Below, in pieces: positions 20,144 to 28,553 of a DNA stretch of 64,000 bases. The position numbers and the translations under genes are program-made. The DNA is taken from positions 67,814,010 through 67,878,009 of the forward strand of contig CM066983.1 of the NCBI GenBank assembly GCA_033977485.1, read 5' to 3'. The notes under the pieces were generated by a model. The model saw only the letters and a program-made list of their open reading frames with translations, made no database searches and had not been told where the DNA came from. The first letter of the stretch is position 1, and the number at the start of each line of letters is the position of its first letter. The stretch comes from Hydrangea macrophylla. Taxonomy: Eukaryota; Streptophyta; Magnoliopsida; Cornales; Hydrangeaceae.

Positions 20144-22338
20144 ATGGAGGACGAGCAGCTGCGATCCGGGTCTATGAGTACAAGCCCGGATCCTCCTTCT
20201 TCAGTCCTTTCTGATCAGCACAGTGAGGGAGTAATCCCCGCCCGGGTGTTTCACGAGGAAGCGCACCGAGATTCTCTTACCGCCTCGACGTCTCGGGGGT
20301 CGGGCGATGAATGGTCTGTGCCGAACAGTCCCAGAGTCGTATTCGCGTGCGAGTCCATCGTCAGTATTCTGCGTGGTCCTGACCTAGATCGCATCAGGGA
20401 CCGATATGATCTTCCTTAACCCCTTTCTTGCTCTGTCCACAACAGCGGAGCCCACTTTCGTGAGTCGGGCTTCGTCGCATTGTACAAGGATGCCTTCTTG
20501 GTGGGCCTTCGCTTACCTCTTCACCCAGTCGCCTGGGATACGCTCATCTTCCTCGAGATATCCCCCGGGCAGTTTGCCCCAAACGGCTGGCGTTACTTGA
20601 TGGGGTGCATCTCTTTGTGGCCCCAAGTCCTCGGGTATGAACTCACGCTTCAGGAGTTCTTCTGGACCCACCGGCCTTTCCCAGTTCACGGGGAGGCCGG
20701 CTTCTTCTCGCTCTCGGCCAGGCAGGGGCGGAAGATAATCACGAATTGCCCCAGCAACAACAAAGGGTGGAAGAAGAAGTTCTTCCAAGTGTCCACCCTG
20801 GGTCTGTGTGAGAAGGCACCGGGGATTCAGTTGAGGACCTCCTGGGCGAGTAAGCTGAGGAGTAAGTCCAAGCACTCTTTCTTCCCTGCTAAGTTTCCTT
20901 ACCCGGCCCTGACTAACCCATTTGTCTGTTTTGCAGTGGGAGCAGCGGACCCGCCGAGTCTCCCCGACGAGTTTCAAGCGCGGGTCTTTTCTCTGGCGGC
21001 GGACCCAACTGACATAAATAAAGTGCTGACCCGGTCGGGGAGCCCGAAGACCTATTACAAGCCCCAGCATGACTTCACAGCTCCTATCCTCCCGGCGATC
21101 ATCCCTGGTAAACACCATTCCTTGACAGTCCGGTTTTTTTGCACTATTGAACCCTAACACGCTTCTGGTTTTGCAGAAATGAGCTCCCAAGAATGCGGCG
21201 GCGCTGAAGGAAAAAGAGGCAGCCTTGATGGCCCGGGCCGGCCAGAAGAGGAAGAAGCCAGCCCCCGCTGAGGGCCAGCCATTGAAGAGGATCTCCCGGG
21301 GGATCTCCATCCGGGCTAGGGAGGAAGCTTCTGCTACTTCCACGCCCGCGGTAACGATTGTTGCACCACCACCGCCACCTGCTGGCGTGACCACTGCTGC
21401 GCCTTCACCGTTCCCTCCGGAGGCCAGACCGTCTGGAATATCCTTCCCTTCCACGGAGGGGGCGCGTGCGGGCCCTTCTTCATTGCCGGAGACCGAGATA
21501 GCGGACGATGTCCACGGAAGGGTACGGCCCGGGTTGCTGCAGAGTCGGGTTGATAAGTGTGCCCTGATGAGCCCCGAGGCCATTATCGGTTGGCTATATA
21601 GCATCGGCCACTTTGTAAGTTTCTTTTTTGTAATGTGACCATTAATTTTCTCTCCGTGCGTATACTGACAAGGTGCTTTTCTTATTCTTGCAGGTTAGCT
21701 ATATTGCTGCTGGGGCTGAGGCCACCCTTCCCAGCATTGCTCAGAGGTTGGCTGCTGCTGAGGCTGACCTTTCTGTGGAGAGGGCTGCTCGGGAGTCCTC
21801 GGATTTTGCCCTGACCGTGGAGGAAGAAAGATGTCAGGTAATAGCGTTGGAGCTGGGAGAAGTCCGCGACTCCTTATCAACCGAGCGGGCTGCCCAGAAG
21901 GCTGCGGAGGCTAAAGCTGCGGCTGCGGAGGCCGGGAGGGTCTCCGCCGAGAAGGTCGTCGAGGCCAAGATTGTAGCCCCGAAGTCCGCGAAGATCTCTG
22001 TCGAGAAGGATCTCGCAGTTATGACAGCCACGCTCTCGGAGCTTACCGCTGCCCAGGAGGCTGAAGCCAACGAAGCTGAGGAGGAATTTGAGGCTGGGTT
22101 CCTCGCAGGCTACGCCGATCTGGTAAAGCGGGCTACTACTGACCATCCCGACTGGGATCTGTCCGGGTACTCCTGGGCCGAATCTGGTTACTGAAATGAA
22201 GGCTAGGCCGACTCCGAGGTTGCCGCTGAAGCCGAGGTTGCTGCCGAAGGCGAGGTCGCTGCTGAAGCTGCACCGGCCGGGGACTCCTCCGTAGACGAGC
22301 AGGCCGGTGAGGAGGAGGAAGTAGTGGTGGTGGACTAG
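20144..22338 (+). pseudogene. Antisense gene B of element 2 (three exons, Transposase_28-like and coiled coil)
   Basis: First in-frame ATG 20144 (MEDEQLRSG). Exon 1 (20144-21107) carries the conserved domain: VALYKDAFLVGLRLPLHPV, FAPNGWRYLMGCISLW, FFSLSARQGRKIITNCP and NNKGWKKKFFQV. Intron 1 is 21108-21176 (gtaaac...tttgcag). Exon 2 (21177-21614) is Lys-, then Pro-rich (KRKKPAPAEG). Intron 2 is 21615-21693 (gtaagt...tcttgcag). Exon 3 encodes an Ala/Glu-rich coiled coil (RLAAAEADLSVERAA...) and an acidic tail, EEEEVVVVD, to 22338. Damage: TAA at 20416, a one-base frame change near 21187, TGA at 22192 and TAG near 22204. Intron 2 and the tail are shared with element 1. The family's role is unknown; the name transposase is historical. 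The long minus-strand frame across exon 1 is a shadow. Confidence 0.7.
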
Positions 22339-22404
22339 TTTTTCCTTTTTGTTTGTTGCAGTTTCTATTTTTTCTTTTCGGGGGAGGCTAGTATAACTAC
22401 CCCC

Positions 22405-22460
22405 CAGGCTCTGTACAGTTTCTTGTTAATTAATGAAAAGGCCCCTGAGGTCATATTTCC
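22405..22460 (+). terminator. 3' end region of antisense gene B
   Basis: ctgtacagtttcttgttaat, taatgaaaaggcccctgagg and a T/C-rich tract match the region after gene A and after the element 1 antisense gene. It is likely the shared polyadenylation region. Confidence 0.5.
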
Positions 22461-22992
22461 CTTCCGTTAACTGTCTTCTTTCTCTGCACTGTGCCTGTTT
22501 ATGATTGCTGGTATCCGCTTGGTTTTTGGCCGACCCAACACCTGCCTTAGCAAATGTTTAAGGACCGTAACCAGTAGAACTCGAGATATCCCGGTGTATT
22601 ATAGATGTGTCCTGTCTTACCGTCCGGGATGTATCTCTGATCACTAAGTACTTGGGAATATTTTCCAAGTCCTTGCAGCGACCGATGCGATTCCCTGTTT
22701 TGGTCTAATATTCCCCCTGCCCCCCAAGCATTTTGCTAAGGCGGGAGTGCAGGAGTGAATGGCCGTAGGGAACCGACCTGGAACATGGGTGGTTGTAGGG
22801 TCATTTGGAGCTTGCCATCGTTGGCCATCTAGGGGCTTGACCCCGTCGTCGGCTGGACCTAGGCGAAACTTTAAATAATTTCCTATTTAGGTCTAGTGTC
22901 CTCTTGCCCCCGAGCATCCCGTGAAGGCGGAGGCGTGCTAAGGAGCGACCATAGGAAACTGACCTGAAACATGGGTGGTTGTAGGGTCTTTT

Positions 22993-23287
22993 CGTGCCTG
23001 GGTTCTAAGCCCGATGTCTCTTGTGCCTTGGGGTTAAGCCCAAGGTCTTTGGTGCCTTGGGGTTAGGCCCGAGGTCTTTTTGTGCCTTGGGGTTAGGCCC
23101 AAGGTCTTCTTGTGCCTTGGGGTTAGGCCCGAGGTCTTTGGTGCCTCGGGGTTAAGTCCGAGGTCTTTTGTGCCTTGGGGTTAGGCCCAAGGTCTTCTTG
23201 TGCCTTGGGGTTAGGCCCGAGGTCCTTGGTGCCTCGGGGTTAAGCCCGAGGTCTTTTTGTGCCTTGGGGTTAGGCCCAAGGTCTTTT
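22993..23287 (-). repeat. 30-bp minisatellite of element 2
   Basis: About ten units of gtgccttggggttaggccca-aggtctttt, with alternating ttgg/tcgg and ccaa/ccga versions. Each unit has a short inverted pair (ccttggg...cccaagg). It is the counterpart of 9951-10209 in element 1 and lies between the pol end and the tail of gene B. Confidence 0.88.
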
Positions 23288-23429
23288 TAGCATTATACGG
23301 TGTACGGACAGGAGTGAATTTTCAAAGTAAACTGATCCATTTTATTAAAAAATAAATATTTATGATGGCCGCTCAATCAGAGCTACAAAAAAGAAATTCC
23401 TCTATAGTACTAATTCCCGTGGTCAGATG

Positions 23430-25790
23430 CTACTGAAAATACTTGCGGAGGTGTTGCACATTCCAAGGATGAGAGAGATCGTGCCCGTCCATGTTCTGTA
23501 GCCAATAGATTCCCGATCGGTTGACCCGGGTTACTTTATATGGACCTTCCCAATTTGGCCCCAGTTTCCCATGGCTCGGGACTCGGGTAGACTGGTTTAC
23601 TGCTTTGAGGACGAGATCTCCGACTTGACAACTGCGGTGCTTCACCTTGCTATTGTATATCGCGAGACCCTTTGCTTGTAGGCTGCCACCTTTAGGTAGG
23701 CTTGGTCTCTCCTTTCTTCCACCAGATCCAGTTCTGACCGGAAAGCTTCCCCGGTATCGGGCGCGCTGAAGTTGGCCACCCGATACGTTGGCAACCCGAG
23801 CTCTTTGGGGACCACGACCTCAAATCCGTAAGTCAAAGAGAACGGCATCTCTCCTATTGCAGGTTGGGGTGTAGTGCGGTAGGCCCACAGGAGGGTTGGT
23901 AGTTCTTCGGCCCCCAGCCCTTTGGCGCCTTCAAGCCTTGTTTTGATTGATTGCAAGATTGTCCGGTTGGTTACCTCGGCTTGACCATTGGCTTGTGGGT
24001 GCTCGGGGGAGGAGTAATGGTTCAGTATCCCGTAGCCTGAGCAGAATTACCTGAAGATAGGGGTGTCAAATTGTCTACCGTTGTCGCTAACCAGGACCCG
24101 GTGAACGCCGAACCGACTGAGAATATTCCTCTCCACAAAGCTCTCTATTTTCCGCTCGGTTATGGTCGCCAAGGGCTCGGCCTCTGCCCACTTGGTGACG
24201 TAGTCAACAACGATGACAGCGAACTTGACCTGCCCTTTTCCCATTGGCAGAGGACCGACGATGTCGATGCCCCACTGGGTGAACGGCCATGGGCTGTGGA
24301 TTGGTGTCTGGAGTTCCCCCGACCGGTTGATCATGGGTGAGTATCTTTGCACTTGTCACATCTTCAGGCGCGGGTCTTTTCTCTGGCGCCAAATTGATGA
24401 TGGCTTTGATCTTCTCAGGGTTTGCCTCAATCCCCCGTCTGCTGACTAGATGGCCGAGAAATTTCCCGAACGAGACGCCAAAGGTGCATTTGGTCGGGTT
24501 CAACCTCATCCTGAATTTTCTCAAAATGTTGAAGGCCCCCGCCACATGCTCGAGGTGGTCGGGCTCGTCTCGGCTTTTGACCAGAAGATCATCCACATAT
24601 ACCTCCATAGACTTTTTGATGAGGTCTTTGAACATATAGTTGACCAGGCGCTAGTAGGTAGCCCCGGCATTCTTGAGACCGAAAGGCATAAACTTGTAGC
24701 AATACGTGCCTTGGTCAGTGATGAACGCTGTCTTCTTTTCATCCCCGGGGTACATGCTGATCTGGTTGTACCCCGAGTAAGCGTCCATGAATGAGAGGAG
24801 TGAGTGACCTGTGGTGGAGTCCACAAGGAGGTCTATCCTGGGTAGCGGAAAGCAGTCCTTGGGGCAGGCCTTGTTGAGGTCGGTGAAGTCCACGCACAAT
24901 CTCCACTTCCCGTTACTTTTCTTGATGAGAACGTTAGCTAGCCAGTCGAGATACTGGACCTCGCGGATGGACTTCGCCTTTAGGAGCTTCTCGACCTCCT
25001 CATTCACTGTCTTCTGTCTCTCGGGGGCCATGCCCCTTCTCTTCTGCTTGACTAGGCGGCAATCCGGGCTGACATTGAGATGATGGGACATTACTCGGGG
25101 ATCTATCCCGGGCATATCCTCATGGCTCTAAGCAAAAACGTCTTGATTTTGCCTCAGGAACTGAGTCAGTTTTTTCTTCAAGCTGGGCTCCCGTAGGGTA
25201 CCTATGCTGACCGTACGGTATGGGTACTCGGGATCCAACATCACTTGTTCCAGTTCTTCTATCGGACCTATCATGTTGCTCTGATCCCGGGGGTCCTTCT
25301 CTTGGACGTTTAATGTTTCTGTGATTACCCCCCGGCGTAACGAGCTGACATAACAACTTCGAGCGGTAGTCTGATCTCCTCGCAAGCATCCGGGTCCCTG
25401 GGGAGTTGGGAACTTCACTGTTAAGCTATAAGTAGATACGACCACTCTGGCCCTGTTGAGGGTCGGCCTGCCAAGAATGACATTGTAGGCCGACGGGGCT
25501 TCGACGATCATGAAATTGGTGAGGACGGAGGCCTGTTGAGGGTATGTCCCCATGAGAATTGGGAGCTCCATTGTACCGAACGGTTGCGTACTAGAGCCGT
25601 TAAAACCAACCAGGGGAGTAGCGACCGGCCGAAGCCGATCCCTGGAGATCCCGAGTTGGTCGAATGCCTTTGTGAACATAATGTCGGACGAGCTACCTGT
25701 GTCCACTAGAACCCTCTGGACCATATAGTTGGCTATAGAAAGCGTCACTACTAGCCGGTCATCATGGGGACAGTGGATGCCCTGCAAGTC
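23430..25790 (-). pseudogene. pol of element 2 (protease, RT, integrase; RNase H deleted)
   Basis: Minus strand. Protease: [13 protein letters not shown] (DTG near 25690) and VILGRPTLNRA. Reverse transcriptase: 25115-24400, with KRRGMAPERQ, WRLCVDFTDLNKACPKD, SFMDAYSGYNQISM, FMPFGLKNAG and the catalytic YVDDLLVKS near 24600. After EKIKAIIN (near 24400) the sequence jumps to the integrase zinc-motif remnant TGTGACAAGTGC (near 24355). All of RNase H and the start of integrase, present in element 1 (about 7480-8890), are missing. Integrase core: DIVGPLP, VSDNGRQF and WAYRTTPQPAIGEMPF. The C-terminal LGDLVLK...GPYKVTRV...LRKYFQ ends at 23430. A stop near 24650, one before 25120 and frame changes near 24350, 24050 and 23950 disable it. 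Confidence 0.9.
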
Positions 25791-25835
25791 ATCGGACGTG
25801 AATGTTAGAACATCGGTTGGGGAGGAGCCGGTGGA

Positions 25836-27562
25836 TTAGACCTGCCAGACGTCCGCTCGGGACGCCCGGGCATGCCTCTTCCGTGCCGACTGTGAATCGC
25901 CTCCGCCTGACGTTCCTCCGGAGATCACGTGGATGTGGCCAAGTGGTGGTGGTGGCTGATCGGGAGCTCGGGTGTCCTGCCGAGGTCGTCTGTCAACTGT
26001 GACGAACTCGGCAAGGTGTCCCTGCTCGATTAGCTTCTTTATTGCTATCTTCAATTTGAAGCAATCCTCCGTTTTATGGCCGTGATCCCTATGGTAGCGG
26101 CAAAACTTGTCCTGGTTTCTCTTACCGGGCGGGGCTCTGAGTTTGGCCGGCTGCGAAAGCAGCCTCTGAGCCTCTGCAGCGGCCATAACTTCATGTATGG
26201 GCCGGGAAAGGGGTGTGAAAGCAGTCGGGGGCTGACCCCTTGCATCTCTTTGGTTTTGCTTTGGCTTCTTTCCCGAGCCTTTCTCGAACCCTTCACGCTT
26301 GCGCTTGGCCTTCGGGGACTCGTCTCTCGCCTGGCCGGCGCGCTTTTCCTTCAAGAACTTCTCAGTGTCTATGTATTTTTTGACCCTCTCCGAGAGCTTG
26401 ACCAGGGTCACCGGTCGGTCACGATGGAACGACGTGGCAACCTTGGTGTGTTGAACTCCCGAACAGAAGGCCATGATTACGGCCGTTTTATTAAGGTTGC
26501 AGATCAGGAGCCTTTGCTGGTTGAAACGGTCTACATACTCCCTCAAGGACTCCCCTTTGCACTGCTTGACGGTCAGCAGCTGTGTGTTCGGTTGCGACCG
26601 GTCGAGCATCCCGACGAACTGGCTAATGAACAGCTTGCCGAGGGCTTGGAAGTTGTCGACTGTCCGGGGCTTCAAAGCGTGAAACCACTGTGCGGCTGGC
26701 CCCTTGAGGGTACTGGGAAAGGCCAGGCATAACATCTCATCCACAGTGGTGACTAGTGCCATCTGCGCCTTGTAGGTGCAGATGTGGTCCACCGGGCTCC
26801 CTATTCCATCATAGGAGCTGAGGTGAGGGGTTTGAGCTTCCGTAGAATGGGAAACTGTGTCACTCGAGCGGTATAGGGTGACTCGGTCTCGGTGTTGGTG
26901 AGGTCGTGACCGGACTTGCGATTCAGCCTCTCGATCTGCTGCTGCAGTTCCTCGACCTGGGCTTTGACGCCACTTCGCCCTGTTCTCCTGTCTGTGTCTG
27001 AGCGGTAGGTTGGGTCAGACGACGAGGCCTCTTCCTCAAAGCGCGTCGACCTCGGGGATGGAGCCCGGCTCTGGGTCCGAGAAAGCCTGTGCTTAAGATC
27101 CCCCCGGCTAAGGGCCGGAGGGTCATCGGCCGATTCCCGGGCTCTCCGTCCGGACTCCTCCCCTCTGGCCGCGCGTCGCCGATCGATGATAATTCTAGCA
27201 TCCTCCACTCGGCGATGATTGAGCCGAGGTCGTCTTTGCAAGCGCCTGGTGGCCTGGCTGCGCTCTCCATTTGTAGGGCGTTCCCGGTCCGGCGGGAATA
27301 CCGGGGCGGAACGGGCTTGCCTCCATGCCCTGGTGGGCCTTTTAAGTGGAGCGCTCTTCTCAGGCTGATTCTCTGATGCGGGGCGCTTCTCATGTCAGGC
27401 CATAAGCGCCTCTATCTATTCCTGCGTTCGGCGCTGGCCCTCCAGGAGTTGCGCCAGCGCTGCTGTTATCCGCTCGGTCGTCATGGAGGCAGCCTGCTGT
27501 TCAGGCTGTGGATTCTCCTGACCGGTCGATTTAGCGGCTTTCTTACCCGTCTTTGGCGGCAT
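25836..27562 (-). pseudogene. gag of element 2
   Basis: Starts at ATG 27562 with a basic N-terminus (MPPKTGKKAAKSTGQ), then ITAALAQLLEGQRR. TAG and TGA (27395-27397) codons follow within 60 nt; the TGA is shared with element 1. From about 27390 the frame is open through an Arg-rich region and a short coiled coil (QVEELQQQIERLNRK) to a one-base frameshift near 26826. The capsid domain (26792-26300) has TYKAQMALV, LAFPSTLKGPAAQWFHALKP and FVGMLDRSQPN. A Lys-rich linker and the zinc motif CRYHRDHGHKTEDC (near 26060-26105) complete the nucleocapsid. It ends at 25836 before protease. Better preserved than the element 1 gag. Confidence 0.9.
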
Positions 27563-27599
27563 GTTGATCAGTTGAGAATTTGTTGATGAGAAGACTCAG

Positions 27600-27623
27600 T
27601 CGTTCCCATAGACGGCGCCAAAC
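27600..27623 (-). other. Primer-binding site of element 2
   Basis: On the minus strand gtttggcgccgtctatggga follows the LTR end TCATCA directly. TGGCGCCGT matches the complement of the 3' end of plant Asp tRNA for nine bases, a primer reported for Athila/Tat-lineage elements. Confidence 0.65.
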
Positions 27624-28247
27624 TGATGATGTCTAAAATTGGTAAGAAGGGTTTAGAGAGAAAATAAGACAAAAATAATTTCTATGTGGTTCGGTCCCGT
27701 TAATGAGGTGACCTGCGTCAACAGTTGCGTCAGTGCGCTCTCACTAGCAGATCACCGGCGGGCCTGGTGAGCCAACAATTAGGGGCAACACTACCACTAA
27801 TACCGGCCGGGTGTATGCGTACTAATGGTGAGTTCTCTATTGAATGCTGGTAAGCGTGGAGAGTTGATTTCTGGATCCCTTTGACAGGGTAGGTGGGCTC
27901 TTTTATAGGTGCAAGAGTCCACCCTTACATGGCAAGTTAATGGGATTAGGAAACCCAATCTGATTACAACTTGATTTGCGTGATCTTTGGAGAGTTTCCT
28001 AAGTGGTTTAGGAAACTGCCACATCTCCCTCCGCAGACTTGTAGTTGATTTAGGAAACTGCTGGACAGTCCGGGACTGATATGTACCCCCTGGTGAGCTT
28101 CCGCACAGCGTGCCCGGGCCGTGCAGGCATCCCGAGCGGTGTCGCCTGTCAATCTCAGGGGTGGACCCCAAGCTCCCACTCCGGATGGTCCAAGTCATCC
28201 CGCTGATGTGGCGGTCTAGTCTTAGCCGAATATTTCTGGACGTACCA
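27624..28247 (-). repeat. 5' LTR of element 2
   Basis: 624 bp, TGGTACGT...CATCATCA on the minus strand. TATAAAA lies at 27901-27907 (minus strand) and should drive gag-pol. It is flanked outside by CTTGC (28248-28252). Confidence 0.95.
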
Positions 28248-28553
28248 CTTGCTATCATGCTATGTTTTATATTTAACTAAAATGCATACGAAATGAGTAA
28301 GAGCTCTTAGGTATTGAATGTCGAACTTGGTGACTTTTGAGTTGATAAAATTAATATCATATGTATTAGTTCATTTTTGGCTCATTTTCAAATTTTATAC
28401 CTAATTTATTTCAAAGTATTTTCATACATCCACCGTTTACATTTCTAATTCTATATATTGCATTTCCAATTTTTTTTTTACTTTTTTAGATCCAGATAGA
28501 CCAAAATAGTTGTATGAAATGACCTTATCAAACTTGCATAGAACTATGTTTAC

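Larger units (their letters stand above)
16739..28247 (-). mobile_element. Tat-like Ty3/gypsy retrotransposon with two antisense genes (element 2)
   Basis: Complete insertion of 11,509 bp with two 624-bp LTRs and a 5-bp target duplication, CTTGC (16734-16738 and 28248-28252). Minus-strand order: 5' LTR (27624-28247), primer-binding site, gag, protease, reverse transcriptase, partial integrase, 30-bp minisatellite, then two plus-strand genes, polypurine tract and 3' LTR (16739-17362). The LTRs differ at about 25 of 624 positions by eye, without gaps, so the insertion is fairly young on a plant time scale. The region between RT and the integrase core (RNase H and the integrase zinc domain) is deleted, so the copy is non-autonomous. 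Antisense genes at this place are a known Tat-lineage trait; two in tandem, each with its own promoter, is the unusual point. Confidence 0.95.
15555..28553 (-). other. Intron of the LRR-RLK gene, enlarged by a retrotransposon
   Basis: A 12,999-bp intron, read from the donor CCCCAG|GTAAAC (28553) to the acceptor ttgcag (15555) on the minus strand. Removing the 11.5-kb element 2 and one copy of its CTTGC duplication leaves an original intron of about 1.5 kb. The remaining pieces (15555-16738 and 28253-28553) are AT-rich and hold no gene. The splice phase is 1 on both sides, which supports the exon pairing. Confidence 0.85.

Noticed and set aside
20513..21604. 363-residue frame on the minus strand
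   Set aside because: It lies opposite the conserved domain and spliced exons of antisense gene B and has no known domain; it would cross both the exon 1/exon 2 boundary and the intron.
26076..26732. 218-residue plus-strand frame
   Set aside because: Antisense shadow of the well-conserved gag capsid of element 2.
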